A stretch of 64,000 nucleotides of DNA from Faecalicatena faecalis (GCF_012524165.2 NZ_JABACJ020000015.1:47914-111913); one strand, 5' to 3'. Counted from the stretch's first letter, positions 41,967 to 51,818 are shown. A program made the numbers and translations. Notes: generated by a model not told the origin, from the sequence alone.

Positions 41967-42803
41967 ATGGTAATTGAAAAGATTATAAACAATAACATAG
42001 TTTCTGCCTATGACGACAGCGGGAGAGAAGTCGTGATCATGGGACGCGGCATTGGATTTGGAACCCGTGCAGGGAAAGAAGTGGCCGAACAGAAGATCGA
42101 GAAGGTGTTCAGAATCAAGAGCCAGAGTTTGGCAGAACAATTGAAAGAGCTGTTGGCCAACATGCCTCTTGAGCATGTACAGATATCGAATGATATTATT
42201 TCCTATGCGAAAAAGAATTTGAAGTTAAAGCTGAATCAAAGCATATATGTGACATTGACGGATCATATTAACTTTGCGATAGAGAGATTCAGTCAGGGAA
42301 TCAAACCAGAGAATGCATTGCTCTGGGAGATAAAGCGGTTTTATCAGCAGGAGTATCAGCTTGGGAAGTATGCGATAGACATCATTTGGGAAAGGCTGCA
42401 TATCGCTCTGCCAGATGATGAGGCAGGATTCATTGCCTTACATTTTGTAAATGCAGAGTATGGAACAGATATCCGGGATGCTTTAAATTTTCCGAATCTG
42501 ATGAAGGATATCCTGGACATCGTGAAAAGTGAACTGGGGATTGAGTTCGATGAGAGCTCCCTGCATTACGAACGATTTGTCACACATGTAAAATTCCTGC
42601 TTCAAAGGGTCTACAGAAAAGAACTTCTTCCTAATGAAGAGGATGAGCTGGCAGATATGATGCATCAGAAATATCCAAAAGAGTATGCATGCAGTCAGAA
42701 GGTGGCACAGTATATCGAGGATGTAACAAATAGTAAAATTTCCGGGGAAGAGATCATGTATCTATCCATTCATATCCGGAGAGTAACGATGGTGGAAGAA
42801 TAA
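41967..42803 (+). CDS. BglG-family transcriptional antiterminator (GlcNAc-type)
   Basis: A 278-residue RNA-binding antiterminator: a CAT domain at about 1-55 (starting IEKIINNNIVSA, MGRGIGFG), PRD1 at about 65-170 (with AIERF and WEIKRF) and PRD2 at about 175-278 (ending YLSIHIRRV). PRD His residues can be phosphorylated by PTS proteins. It should bind the RAT in its own leader and, by inference, the one before nagB. Its operon encodes EIIA and a NagE-like EIIBC, so it probably senses GlcNAc flux. The start has a weak, distant GGAA site. Confidence 0.93.
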   Translation: MVIEKIINNNIVSAYDDSGREVVIMGRGIGFGTRAGKEVAEQKIEKVFRIKSQSLAEQLKELLANMPLEHVQISNDIISYAKKNLKLKLNQSIYVTLTDHINFAIERFSQGIKPENALLWEIKRFYQQEYQLGKYAIDIIWERLHIALPDDEAGFIALHFVNAEYGTDIRDALNFPNLMKDILDIVKSELGIEFDESSLHYERFVTHVKFLLQRVYRKELLPNEEDELADMMHQKYPKEYACSQKVAQYIEDVTNSKISGEEIMYLSIHIRRVTMVEE

Positions 42804-42818
42804 AAAGGAGGAGAAGAT

Positions 42819-43304
42819 ATGTTTAATTTTTTAAAGAAAAAAGACAAAAAGCATTTGTTAGGAGCACCGGCAGCAGGAAAAGCGGTTTCCATCAAAGAGG
42901 TGAATGATCCCACTTTCAGTGAGGAGATTCTTGGAAAAGGTGTGGCAGTCATTCCGTCAGAAGGAAAGATTTATGCACCGGCAGACGGGGAGATCGGAAT
43001 GGTATTCGATACCCTTCATGCAGTGAGCATGACTACTGATTTTGGTGCAGAAGTTCTGATTCACGTAGGTCTTGACACTGTGAAGCTGAACGGAGAAGGA
43101 TTTGAAGGCCATGTAAAAGCAGGAGATAAGGTGAAAAAGGGCGACCTTCTTCTGACGGTCGATTTAGAAAAGGTGAAAGCAGCCGGATATGATACGATCA
43201 CCCCGATGCTGATCTGCAATACGGCTGATTATGCCGCAGTGGAAGCTCTGGCAGGAAAAGATGTTCAGGCAGGAGATGATGTTCTCACCGTAGAAGAGAA
43301 CTAG
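42819..43304 (+). CDS. PTS sugar transporter EIIA, glucose (Crr) type
   Basis: A 161-residue EIIA domain protein. The phosphorylated His lies in LIHVGLDTVKL, with the partner His in DTLHAVSMTTDFG. It passes phosphate from HPr to the EIIB domain encoded next. In E. coli NagE this domain is fused at the C-terminus; here it is separate. The GGAGGAG site precedes the ATG, which is 15 bases after the antiterminator stop. Confidence 0.93.
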   Translation: MFNFLKKKDKKHLLGAPAAGKAVSIKEVNDPTFSEEILGKGVAVIPSEGKIYAPADGEIGMVFDTLHAVSMTTDFGAEVLIHVGLDTVKLNGEGFEGHVKAGDKVKKGDLLLTVDLEKVKAAGYDTITPMLICNTADYAAVEALAGKDVQAGDDVLTVEEN

Positions 43305-43421
43305 GATGTTTTGGAGAATATAGTTTGTTTTGTATTTTAAGTTCGTATTTTAGCCGGCAGTGTACCGGTTTAAAATAATAAAGGGATTTTAATCAAGAGG
43401 ATTCGAGAAGGAGGAAAAGGA

Positions 43422-44861
43422 ATGAAATATTTACAAAGATTAGGAAAATCCTTGATGCTCCCGGTTGCATGTCTTCCGGTTGCAGCTATTTTACAGGGTA
43501 TAGGTTACTGGCTCGACCCGTCAGGCTGGGGCGCTAATAGTGTTGTTGCAGCATTTTTACTTAAGGCAGGCGGTGTTCTGATCGATCAGATGGCAATTCT
43601 GTTCGCGATTGGTGTTGCAGTTGGTATGTCTGATGATAACGATGGTACAGCAGGTCTTGCAGGTCTGGTATCATGGCTGATGACAACAACGATTCTTTCC
43701 CCACCGGTTGTTGCTATGCTTTTAAAGATTGAGGAAGATGCAGTAAACCCTGCATTTGGAAAGATTCAGACACAGTTCATCGGTATCCTTTGTGGTTTGA
43801 TCGCAGCAGGCTGCTATAACAAGTTCAAGAGCACAAAGCTTCCAGATGCATTCTCATTCTTTAGTGGAAAGAGATGTGTTGCAATCGTTACAGCAGGTGC
43901 GTCTATCGTATCTTCACTGATTCTGTTCTTTGCATGGCCGGTGATTTACGGAGCATTGATGAGATTCGGTGAGTTCATTATGAACCTGGGTGCTTTCGGA
44001 GCAGGTCTGTATGGATTCTTCAACAGACTGTTGATCCCATTTGGTCTGCACCACGCACTGAACTCTGTATTCTGGTTTGATGTTGCAGGTATCAATGATA
44101 TCGGTAAATTCTGGGGAACTATGGAAGGTGGTATCCTTGGACAGACAGGTATGTACATGTCCGGTTTCTTCCCGGTAATGATGTTCGGTCTGCCAGCAGC
44201 AGCTTTAGCTATGTACCACACAGCAAAAGACAATAAGAAGAAAATTGCAGCAGGTCTGTTATTCTCAGCCGCTATCGCATCTTTCTTCAATGGTGTTACA
44301 GAGCCTTTGGAGTTTTCATTCATGTTCCTTGCACCGGCACTTTATGGTATCCATGCAGTATTGACAGGTATCTCTATGGCAGTAGTTGCGCTGCTTCCGG
44401 TTCGAGCGGGATTCAATTTTAGTGCGGGTCTTGTTGACTGGGTTTTGAGCTTTAAGGCTCCGTTTGCCGAAAATTCAATCATGTTGATTCCAATTGGCAT
44501 TGTTGTAGGAATTATATATTACATCGTATTCAGAATCGTAATCGTGAAGTTCAACTTAAAGACACCAGGACGAGAAGATGATGATATGGATGAGACAAAG
44601 GTACAGCTTGCTAATGATGACTTCACAGCGATTGCACAGATCGTTCTGGAAGGTGTCGGCGGAAAAGAAAATGTAACAAGCATTGACAACTGTATCACAA
44701 GACTTCGTCTTGAAATCAAAGATTACACAGCAGTAGATGAAAAGAAAATCAAATCAGCAGGTGTTGCAGGTGTTATCAGACCAAGCAAGACAGCTGTACA
44801 GGTTATCATCGGAACGAAAGTTCAGTTTGTTGCTGATGAATTTAAGAAACTCTGCAAATAA
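43422..44861 (+). CDS. nagE: PTS EIIBC, N-acetylglucosamine (NagE) type
   Basis: A 479-residue membrane transporter. About residues 1-380 form EIIC with ten helices, and about 395-479 the EIIB domain with its Cys in SIDNCITRLRLEI. Motifs SFFSGKR, NRLLIPFGLHH and FNLKTPGRED favour NagE over glucose PtsG. It imports GlcNAc as GlcNAc-6-phosphate, the substrate of NagA. The RAT link between this operon and nagB supports GlcNAc. A maltose or glucose specificity remains possible. A terminator follows. Confidence 0.88.
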   Translation: MKYLQRLGKSLMLPVACLPVAAILQGIGYWLDPSGWGANSVVAAFLLKAGGVLIDQMAILFAIGVAVGMSDDNDGTAGLAGLVSWLMTTTILSPPVVAMLLKIEEDAVNPAFGKIQTQFIGILCGLIAAGCYNKFKSTKLPDAFSFFSGKRCVAIVTAGASIVSSLILFFAWPVIYGALMRFGEFIMNLGAFGAGLYGFFNRLLIPFGLHHALNSVFWFDVAGINDIGKFWGTMEGGILGQTGMYMSGFFPVMMFGLPAAALAMYHTAKDNKKKIAAGLLFSAAIASFFNGVTEPLEFSFMFLAPALYGIHAVLTGISMAVVALLPVRAGFNFSAGLVDWVLSFKAPFAENSIMLIPIGIVVGIIYYIVFRIVIVKFNLKTPGREDDDMDETKVQLANDDFTAIAQIVLEGVGGKENVTSIDNCITRLRLEIKDYTAVDEKKIKSAGVAGVIRPSKTAVQVIIGTKVQFVADEFKKLCK

Positions 44862-44890
44862 ACAGAGCAAACGAATATAATCCCTTTTTC

Positions 44891-44917
44891 AAAAAGACCG
44901 CTTTAGGCGGTCTTTTT
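44891..44917 (+). terminator. Terminator after nagE
   Basis: AAAAAGACCGC pairs with GCGGTCTTTTT around a short TTTAG loop, with a T tract. Confidence 0.92.
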
Positions 44918-44942
44918 GGAATCATGGAGTAAGGAGCGGAAT

Positions 44943-45695
44943 ATGGAATTAAAATTAGAAGTCTGTGTTGATAGTGTACAGTCCGCGATTGAGGCCCAGA
45001 AAGGCGGAGCAGACCGCGTGGAATTATGTGGGAATCTGATCATTGGAGGAACCTCTCCGGGAAAAGCTTTATTTACGCAGGTTAGAAAGTATACTGATCT
45101 GGAGATTCGTGTGCTGCTTCGTCCGCGCTTTGGTGATTTCTGTTATGATGAATATGAATTTGCCATGATGAAAGAAGATACGCAGATGTATAAAGAGTTG
45201 GGGGCAGATGGTCTGGTGACGGGAATCCTGCTGCCTGATGGAACTTTGAATATGCAGCAGATGCAGGAATTGATCCGTATTGCCGGGAGTATGGATACGG
45301 CACTTCACCGTGCCTTCGACGTGAGCTGGGATCCATTTGTGACACTGGAGCAGGCAATCTCTCTGGGAATGAAGACGATTCTTACAAGTGGTCAGAGGAA
45401 TAGTGCCTGGGAGGGAAGAGAGCTTTTGAAAAGCCTTGTAAAAGAGAGTGACGGCAGAATTGAAATTATGGCAGGGGCAGGAATCAGTCCCGACATCATC
45501 CCGGAATTGGTTCCCTATACCGGTGTGACTGCCTGCCATATGTCCGGCAAAATCGTGAAGGACAGCAGGATGGAATTCCGGCGTGACGGGGTCAGCATGG
45601 GCTTTCCAGGATTCAGTGAATATGAGATCTGGGAGACCTCCGCTGACAATATACGCGAGGCAGCGATGGTGCTGCAGGAATTTTGTCAGGCATAA
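44943..45695 (+). CDS. cutC: CutC family protein
   Basis: A 250-residue TIM-barrel protein starting ELKLEVCVDSVQSA, with AQKGGADRVELCGNLIIGGTSPG and the mid-barrel LHRAFDVSWDP. CutC was linked to copper balance in E. coli, but that role is disputed and the biochemical function is not settled. ATG 44943 follows AAGGAGCGG; the longer frame runs through the terminator. It stands alone before the T-box of tyrS. Confidence 0.9.
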   Translation: MELKLEVCVDSVQSAIEAQKGGADRVELCGNLIIGGTSPGKALFTQVRKYTDLEIRVLLRPRFGDFCYDEYEFAMMKEDTQMYKELGADGLVTGILLPDGTLNMQQMQELIRIAGSMDTALHRAFDVSWDPFVTLEQAISLGMKTILTSGQRNSAWEGRELLKSLVKESDGRIEIMAGAGISPDIIPELVPYTGVTACHMSGKIVKDSRMEFRRDGVSMGFPGFSEYEIWETSADNIREAAMVLQEFCQA

Positions 45696-45720
45696 TTTTA
45701 TTGCTTTTGTTTTTTACACC

Positions 45721-45749
45721 TTGACAAAGAACGGGGAATAGGATAAGAT
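45721..45749 (+). promoter_or_regulatory. Promoter of the tyrS T-box
   Basis: TTGACA (45721-45726), 17 bases, TAAGAT (45744-45749). Confidence 0.8.
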
Positions 45750-45759
45750 TTCAGCGTAA

Positions 45760-46146
45760 GCAGCACTTAGGAGGCTGTATCCTTCCGAAGCCATATATTG
45801 ACTGGGAAGCGGAGTAAGATGAATAACAGATATGGAAAAAGCGCAGAAGAGAACAAGTAGTATTTGATACGGAGAAGACAGAAAGCCGCCGGTTGATGAG
45901 AGGCGCATGACACGATCATTTATGAATACATCTCGGAGCTTCACACCCAAAGCATAAGCGGCGAGTAGGCTGTGACGGATTGGTACACGTTACCGTACTG
46001 AGTGATTAAGCATGATGAAGCAGGCGGATGCGCCTGAGTAACAAGCCAGATACACTCACTGAGGCAGGTGGCGCGAGCTGTCTGTGAATGAAGGTGGTAC
46101 CACGAGTTTATGAGCCCTCGTCCTTTCAGGATAGAGGCTCTTTTTG
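45760..46146 (+). promoter_or_regulatory. Tyrosine T-box riboswitch
   Basis: A long leader ending in the T-box sequence AAGGTGGTACCACG (46091-46104) and a terminator. The stem I region contains a GATGAGAGG-type loop near 45895. In the 3' side of the specifier loop, GAATACATCTC gives the codon UAC at 45927-45929, for Tyr, which fits the downstream tyrS. Uncharged tRNA-Tyr would stabilise the antiterminator. The limits of the leader are approximate. Confidence 0.92.
46112..46145 (+). terminator. T-box terminator
   Basis: GAGCCCTCGTCC pairs with GGATAGAGGCTC, with two mismatches, followed by TTTTT. Confidence 0.85.
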
Positions 46147-46177
46147 TATTTAAAAATAAAATGTAAATGAGGAAAGG

Positions 46178-47410
46178 ATGAAGAACATGACACTTTACGA
46201 AGAATTACAGGCAAGAGGGCTGATTGCCCAGGTAACCGATGAAAAGCTGATCGCGGATCTGATCAACAATGGAAAGGCAACCTTTTATATTGGGTTCGAC
46301 CCGACAGCAGACAGTCTTCATGTTGGACATTTCATGGCGCTATGCCTGATGAAACGTCTGCAGATGGCAGGAAACAAGCCGATTGCTCTGATCGGCGGAG
46401 GAACTGGTATGATCGGTGATCCATCAGGAAGATCGGATATGCGCCAAATGATGACCCCGGAGACGATTCAGCACAACTGTGACTGCTTTAAAAAGCAGAT
46501 GAGCAATTTCATTGATTTCTCAGAGGGAAAGGCATTAATGGTAAATAATGCGGACTGGCTTCTGGATCTGAACTACATCGAGCTGCTCAGGGAGGTCGGA
46601 TCTCACTTCAGTGTGAACCGAATGCTGGCTGCTGAATGCTACAAGCAGAGAATGGAGAAGGGACTGACGTTCCTTGAGTTCAACTACATGATCATGCAGG
46701 CATATGATTTTATGGCCTTATACCAGAATTACGGCTGCAACCTGCAGTTCGGAGGGGATGACCAGTGGGGCAACATGCTTGCGGGCACTGAGCTGATTCG
46801 TCGAAAATTGGGAAAAGGTGCAAGTGCTATGACGATTACATTGCTTCTGAATTCTGAGGGCAAGAAGATGGGCAAGACGCAGTCAGGCGCAGTATGGCTG
46901 GATCCGAATAAGACATCTCCATTCGATTTCTACCAGTACTGGAGAAATATCGCAGATGCAGATGTTCTCAAATGCATTCGTATGCTGACCTTCCTTCCGC
47001 TGGAAGAAATCGATGCAATGGATTCCTGGGAAGGCAGTCAGTTGAACAAAGCAAAGGAGATCCTTGCTTACGAGCTGACCCAGATGGTTCACGGAGAGGA
47101 AGAGGCAAAGAAGGCACAGGAGAGTGCAAGAGCCCTGTTCAGCCAGGGGAACGCAGCGGATATGCCTACTGCAGAATTGGCTGAAGAAGATTTTGCGGAT
47201 GGAACCATTGATATTCTGACGTTATTATTAAAGAGTGGCCTTGTTCCTTCTAAATCCGAGGCAAGACGTGCTGTGGAACAGGGCGGTATTTCTGTGGATG
47301 GAGAGAAGGTCGCAGACATCCGTGCAGTCTTTGCAAAGGATGCATTTGCAGGAGAAGGAATGGTTCTGAAAAAAGGAAAGAAAAATTTCCGCAAAGTTGT
47401 GATAAAATAG
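46178..47410 (+). CDS. tyrS: Tyrosyl-tRNA synthetase
   Basis: A 410-residue class I synthetase that charges tRNA-Tyr. The HIGH-like motif is HVGH (in [10 protein letters not shown]), the KMSKS-like motif is KMGKT, and the C-terminal S4 RNA-binding domain starts near 340. ATG 46178 follows GAGGAAAGG very closely; ATG 46187 is an equally plausible start. Expression is under the tyrosine T-box. Confidence 0.96.
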   Translation: MKNMTLYEELQARGLIAQVTDEKLIADLINNGKATFYIGFDPTADSLHVGHFMALCLMKRLQMAGNKPIALIGGGTGMIGDPSGRSDMRQMMTPETIQHNCDCFKKQMSNFIDFSEGKALMVNNADWLLDLNYIELLREVGSHFSVNRMLAAECYKQRMEKGLTFLEFNYMIMQAYDFMALYQNYGCNLQFGGDDQWGNMLAGTELIRRKLGKGASAMTITLLLNSEGKKMGKTQSGAVWLDPNKTSPFDFYQYWRNIADADVLKCIRMLTFLPLEEIDAMDSWEGSQLNKAKEILAYELTQMVHGEEEAKKAQESARALFSQGNAADMPTAELAEEDFADGTIDILTLLLKSGLVPSKSEARRAVEQGGISVDGEKVADIRAVFAKDAFAGEGMVLKKGKKNFRKVVIK

Positions 47411-47550
47411 AAGATAGAAGAGTAACTTAAATATAGCGGACATCCCGGGCGGATTTGGATGCAGCGGACAGACCTCTTGTCGGCGGCAGATCATGGTAGA
47501 GTTTACATTCGCCCGTAAAGGGGCCCGCGGAAAGACAGGAGGCAGTGAGA

Positions 47551-48057
47551 ATGGGATTTAAAGAAGTATCAGCAGAAGAGCTTACGTTCAATCCATTTAC
47601 CAAGATTGGAAAAGAGTGGATGCTTGTAACAGCCGGGAATGAAGAGAAGCACAATACAATGACAGCAAGCTGGGGCGGCGTAGGAGTAATGTGGGGCAAG
47701 AATGTGGTCAGTGTTTATATCCGTCCGCAGAGATACACAAAAGAATTTGTAGACGCAAATGATACATTTACTCTTTCCTTCTATGACGAGACATACAAGA
47801 AGGCACTTGGCATCTGCGGCAGCAAATCTGGACGCGACTGTGACAAAGAGAAGGAAGCTGGTCTGACACCATATTATGTGGATGGGACGACAGCCTTTGA
47901 GGAGGCCAACATGATTCTGGTCTGCAAAAAGCAGTATCACCAGGATATGAAAGGGGAGCATTTTGATGTTAAAGAGAACATTGAAAGATGGTACCCTGAG
48001 CATGATTTTCACACCATGTATATGGCTGAGATCGTAAAAGTACTCGTAAAAGAATAG
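47551..48057 (+). CDS. Flavin reductase-like FMN-binding protein
   Basis: A 168-residue split-barrel protein of the flavin reductase-like family. MTASWGGVGVMWGK and the VYIRPQRYT strand are typical of FMN-binding members, and EMVLA-like end motifs are absent. It lies 10 bases before an aldo/keto reductase with ferredoxin centres, so they may work together as a reductase pair. The start ATG has GGAGG upstream. Confidence 0.85.
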   Translation: MGFKEVSAEELTFNPFTKIGKEWMLVTAGNEEKHNTMTASWGGVGVMWGKNVVSVYIRPQRYTKEFVDANDTFTLSFYDETYKKALGICGSKSGRDCDKEKEAGLTPYYVDGTTAFEEANMILVCKKQYHQDMKGEHFDVKENIERWYPEHDFHTMYMAEIVKVLVKE

Positions 48058-48066
48058 GGGAATGTT

Positions 48067-49173
48067 ATGTACTATAAAGAATACGGAAATACCGGTATGA
48101 AGGTGTCTGCAATCGGCTTGGGGACGATGAGGTACGATGAGCAGGATGTCAAGGCCGGCAGATTTGAAAAATGTGCGGAGATTCCGCTGTATGCTCTGGA
48201 GAATGGAATCAACTACTGGGATACGGCTCCCTTCTATTGCGACGATAAAAGTGAGATCATTACAGGAATTGCACTTTCCCAAGTGAAAAGAAGTGATGTA
48301 TATGTGACCTCAAAGACCAATTTCAGTACGCTGGGAGATCACCCTTCCAGGGATGATTTCCGCAGAAGGCTTGAGACATCCCTGGATAGACTGAAGACGG
48401 ATTATATCGACTTTTACCACATGTGGTGCATGCTGAATCTGGAGTCATGGGAACGGCACATGGAGGTGCTGTATTCTTTCTTTGAAGAGGCAGAAAGGGA
48501 AGGACTGATTCGTAACATCGTCTTTTCTTCTCATATGCAGGGGGATGATATTGAGACTGTCGTAGAGACTGGAAAATTCAAGGGAATGCTCATCGGTTAC
48601 AATGCTTTGAACCACCGTTTCAGACAGAGCGGCATCGAAAAAGCCTATGAGAATGGAATGGGCGTTGTTGTGATGAATCCGCTTGGAGGCGGGATGATTC
48701 CAAATCATCCAGAGGCGTTTACGTACCTGACAGAAGGAACGGACCTTACCGTGCCCCAGGCTGCACTGCGTTTCGTGGCATCTCATAAAGAAATTACGGT
48801 CACTCTGGCCGGATGTACAACGAAGGAACATATAGATGATGCAGTGAAAGCTGTGGAGAATCTGGAAGAATATTCAGCACAGGAAATTGTAAAGCAATTT
48901 GAAGGAAAGGGAGCATCTCTTAACAACCTATGTACAGGTTGCGGATACTGTAAAGGCTGTCCGAAAGAAATTGAAATTCCGAAATATATGGATGCGTACA
49001 ATCAATACATATTTACAGGAAAGAAAAAGTCCATACTGGACCGCCTGGATAATCATTGGGACATCTCAAAAGAAAAAGTGCTGGAATGCATTGCCTGCCG
49101 CAAATGCGAAGAACAATGCACTCAGCACCTTCCAATCGTAGAACGTCTCAAAGAGATCGGAGAAATTTCATAG
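48067..49173 (+). CDS. Aldo/keto reductase with C-terminal ferredoxin motifs
   Basis: A 368-residue protein. The aldo/keto reductase barrel covers about 1-270, with WDTAPFY (Asp and Tyr), SKTNF (Lys) and DFYHMW (His) as the catalytic set. The tail holds two cysteine groups, CTGCGYCKGC and CIACRKCEEQC, able to bind two [4Fe-4S] clusters. Such clostridial proteins are common, but their substrates are unknown. The fusion suggests electron delivery from ferredoxin rather than NADPH alone. Confidence 0.9.
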   Translation: MYYKEYGNTGMKVSAIGLGTMRYDEQDVKAGRFEKCAEIPLYALENGINYWDTAPFYCDDKSEIITGIALSQVKRSDVYVTSKTNFSTLGDHPSRDDFRRRLETSLDRLKTDYIDFYHMWCMLNLESWERHMEVLYSFFEEAEREGLIRNIVFSSHMQGDDIETVVETGKFKGMLIGYNALNHRFRQSGIEKAYENGMGVVVMNPLGGGMIPNHPEAFTYLTEGTDLTVPQAALRFVASHKEITVTLAGCTTKEHIDDAVKAVENLEEYSAQEIVKQFEGKGASLNNLCTGCGYCKGCPKEIEIPKYMDAYNQYIFTGKKKSILDRLDNHWDISKEKVLECIACRKCEEQCTQHLPIVERLKEIGEIS

Positions 49174-49228
49174 GGGGCTGACCCCTTTGCGGGGCGCTTT
49201 TGTCCCTCTTGAAATTGTCTTTGTCTAT

Positions 49229-50539
49229 CTAAGAGATGGATAAATACTGTACGCTGTAAGGAGGCATATCGAGCTGACCGCTCATTGTGCCTTCTTTTTT
49301 TGTGATTAAATCAAGATAATCTCCCTGGAGTTCACCATTGTTGGCGGTGAAATCAGAATCGGAGGCGTTGATAGCAATGAAGATCTTCTCCTGATCCGTC
49401 TTTCTCTCGAAGATGAGCTGATGATTGGTAATGACTACATTATGATACCCGCCGTTGCACAGTGCATCACTTTCCCTGCGGATGGCAATGAGCTTTGTGA
49501 TAAATTCCGTCAGTTCATTTGGTTTAGGCTCATCGAAGGCCGGGCGGAGTGCATAGTCATTGTCTGGCGCCTTCACACCCTCCTCGCCCCATTCGCTTCC
49601 ATAATAAATACATGGGATACCCGGCATTCCGAACAAAATCCCATAGGCGAGCGGCAGATGTTCCTGGTTCGTAAGGATACTTGCAATCCTTGTTACGTCA
49701 TGGTTATCCACAAAGTTCATCAGATGCTTGCCCCGATAGATGCACCATTGTTCTGGTCCATACTGGCGGTTCAGAGAATGGGCGATTTCGAACAGATTCA
49801 TACTGTTGAAGCTGGAGAAGATTCCCTTATAACATTCATAGTTCGTACAGCTATGAAGCATTTCATCATTTACGATCAAATTATAATCTCCAAATAATAC
49901 TTCCCCTATCAGGGCGAAGCCCGGTTTTAATTCCTCGCAGAATCGACGCAGACGCTTCATGAATTGGTGATCCAGACTGTAAGCGACATCCAGACGAAGT
50001 CCGTCAATGTCAAATTCCTCAATCCAGAAACGGACGCATTCGAGAAGATAGTCAACAACAGCCGGATTCTGGAGATTCAGCTTGACCAGCTCAAAATGCC
50101 CCTCCCATCCTTCATACCAAAAACCGTCATTATAGCAGCTATTTCCATCAAAATGAATGCAGAACCAGTCTTTATAGGGAGAATCCCACTTTTTTTCCTG
50201 TACGTCCTGGAATGCCCAGAAACCGCGTCCTACGTGATTGAATACACCATCCAGCATAATCTTGACATCGTACTTGTGAAGTGTCTTACAAACGTACTGG
50301 AAATCATCATTTGTTCCGAGACGGCAGTCTACCTTTTTGAAGTCCCGAGTATCATACCCGTGATTGTCAGAATCAAAGATCGGATTCAGTATGATCGAGC
50401 CAATTCCCAACTCTTGAAGATATCCGCCCCACTTGGCAATCTTGCGGATTCTTGGTACTGTAACACCATCATTATGAATCGGCGCATCACAAAATCCAAT
50501 TGGATATATCTGATAGAAAGTTTCATTATAAGCCCACAT
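49229..50539 (-). CDS. GH13 alpha-amylase family enzyme
   Basis: A 436-residue cytoplasmic glycoside hydrolase without a signal peptide. The GH13 regions are intact: DGVFNHVG (I), GLRLDVA with the nucleophile Asp (II), LIGEV with the acid Glu (III) and FVDNHD (IV). A short C-terminal beta domain ends the protein. It probably breaks imported malto-oligosaccharides or glycogen. It is convergent with the aldo/keto reductase gene and has a weak ribosome binding site (GCAGGTG). Confidence 0.92.
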   Translation of the reverse strand: MWAYNETFYQIYPIGFCDAPIHNDGVTVPRIRKIAKWGGYLQELGIGSIILNPIFDSDNHGYDTRDFKKVDCRLGTNDDFQYVCKTLHKYDVKIMLDGVFNHVGRGFWAFQDVQEKKWDSPYKDWFCIHFDGNSCYNDGFWYEGWEGHFELVKLNLQNPAVVDYLLECVRFWIEEFDIDGLRLDVAYSLDHQFMKRLRRFCEELKPGFALIGEVLFGDYNLIVNDEMLHSCTNYECYKGIFSSFNSMNLFEIAHSLNRQYGPEQWCIYRGKHLMNFVDNHDVTRIASILTNQEHLPLAYGILFGMPGIPCIYYGSEWGEEGVKAPDNDYALRPAFDEPKPNELTEFITKLIAIRRESDALCNGGYHNVVITNHQLIFERKTDQEKIFIAINASDSDFTANNGELQGDYLDLITKKEGTMSGQLDMPPYSVQYLSIS

Positions 50540-50749
50540 AAACTACACCTGCTTTCTAAATAATTGTTAAAATTCCTGATTTTTAAGGCCTTACATTATT
50601 CTATTACGATCGGAGCCATAAATATCAATGCAGACGATATAAAATAGGAAATACTTATAAAGTATACCATGGATTCGAAGCTGAGAAAAGCAAAGAGAAG
50701 GAAAAGCAGAAAAAAGCAAGAAAAAAATGTCCATAAGCGGAAAAATATG

Positions 50750-50778
50750 TTGACAATTGAATTGGTACATACTATAAT
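50750..50778 (+). promoter_or_regulatory. Consensus promoter of rplM-rpsI
   Basis: TTGACA (50750-50755), 17 bases, TATAAT (50773-50778). Confidence 0.9.
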
Positions 50779-50784
50779 AGTACA

Positions 50785-50943
50785 GCATGACAAAAGGAGA
50801 AACAGCATACACCAAAGCCCCGGAGTGCGCTGATTTCATATAAAAGCAATGAGACCCGAAGGGCGGAAGAGATGTCCGGCGGGAAGGTTTGCAGCAGGTC
50901 TGCAGATGAAGGTATATGAAGATTATTTATAGGAGGAACACCC
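50785..50943 (+). promoter_or_regulatory. Structured leader of rplM
   Basis: About 160 bases separate the expected transcript start from rplM. The segment can form hairpins (GCCCC, GACCCGAAGGGC, TGTCCGGCGGG, CTGCAG). Ribosomal L13 leaders in Firmicutes are known autoregulatory RNAs, and this may be one, but I cannot fold it. The gap upstream (50540-50749) holds only a purine-rich stretch and no clear feature. Confidence 0.45.
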
Positions 50944-51372
50944 ATGAAAACTTATATGGCTAACCCAGACAAGATTGAAAGAAAATGGTATGTGGTTGAT
51001 GCTGAAGGATGTACATTAGGACGTCTTGCTTCAGAAGTAGCAAAAGTATTAAGAGGTAAAAACAAACCAGAATTTACACCACATGTTGATACAGGTGACT
51101 ACGTAGTAGTTGTAAATGCAGAGAAGATTAACGTAACAGGTAAGAAGTTACAGCAGAAAGTTTACTACAATCACTCTGATTTTGTAGGTGGAATGAGAGA
51201 GACTACATTAGCAGAGATGATGGCTAAGAAGCCAGAGAAGGTAGTTGAATTAGCAGTTAAAGGAATGCTTCCAAAAGGACCTTTGGGAAGACAGATGCTG
51301 ACAAAGCTTCACGTATACGCTGGACCAGAGCATGCACAGCAGGCTCAGAAACCAGAAGTATTAACATTTTAA
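50944..51372 (+). CDS. rplM: 50S ribosomal protein L13
   Basis: A 142-residue L13 with the start [20 protein letters not shown] and [14 protein letters not shown]. The [11 protein letters not shown] strand and the C-terminal [17 protein letters not shown] are typical. It assembles early on the large subunit and is co-transcribed with rpsI. Confidence 0.98.
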   Translation: MKTYMANPDKIERKWYVVDAEGCTLGRLASEVAKVLRGKNKPEFTPHVDTGDYVVVVNAEKINVTGKKLQQKVYYNHSDFVGGMRETTLAEMMAKKPEKVVELAVKGMLPKGPLGRQMLTKLHVYAGPEHAQQAQKPEVLTF

Positions 51373-51398
51373 GGAAAGGTTGAAAGGAGGACATTACT

Positions 51399-51791
51399 GT
51401 GGCTAACGCAAAATATTACGGAACAGGAAGAAGAAAAAAATCTATCGCAAGAGTATATCTTGTACCTGGAACAGGTAAAATCACTATAAATAAAAGAGAC
51501 ATCGACGAGTATTTAGGACTGGAGACACTGAAAGTTGTTGTTCGCCAGCCACTCGTAGCAACTGGTACAATTGATAAATTTGATGTATTGGTCAACGTAC
51601 ACGGCGGTGGATATACAGGACAGGCTGGAGCAATCCGTCACGGAATTTCAAGAGCACTTCTTGAAGCAGACGCAGAGTACAGACCAGTTCTGAAATCAGC
51701 AGGATACTTAACACGTGATCCACGTATGAAAGAACGTAAGAAATACGGTCTCAAAGCAGCTCGTAGAGCACCGCAGTTCAGCAAGCGTTAA
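51399..51791 (+). CDS. rpsI: 30S ribosomal protein S9
   Basis: A 130-residue S9 with [16 protein letters not shown] and a C-terminal tail [12 protein letters not shown] that reaches the P site. The start is GTG 51399 after AAAGGAGG. The gene order rplM-rpsI is universal in Firmicutes. Confidence 0.98.
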   Translation: MANAKYYGTGRRKKSIARVYLVPGTGKITINKRDIDEYLGLETLKVVVRQPLVATGTIDKFDVLVNVHGGGYTGQAGAIRHGISRALLEADAEYRPVLKSAGYLTRDPRMKERKKYGLKAARRAPQFSKR

Positions 51792-51818
51792 TAAGAAGCA
51801 TTATAAGAGAATGAATAG

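Noticed and set aside
41967..42803. GlcT-type (glucose) naming of the antiterminator
   Set aside because: The neighbouring EIIBC matches NagE better than PtsG, and a RAT before nagB favours GlcNAc; a specific gene name was left out.
47569..48282. Long minus-strand frame of 237 codons
   Set aside because: It overlaps two well-supported plus-strand genes, and its residues are rich in His, Cys and Ile, typical of a shadow frame.
50684..50740. Purine-rich AGAAAAAGC stretch before the rplM promoter
   Set aside because: Repeats are irregular; it is probably simple composition upstream of a strong promoter.
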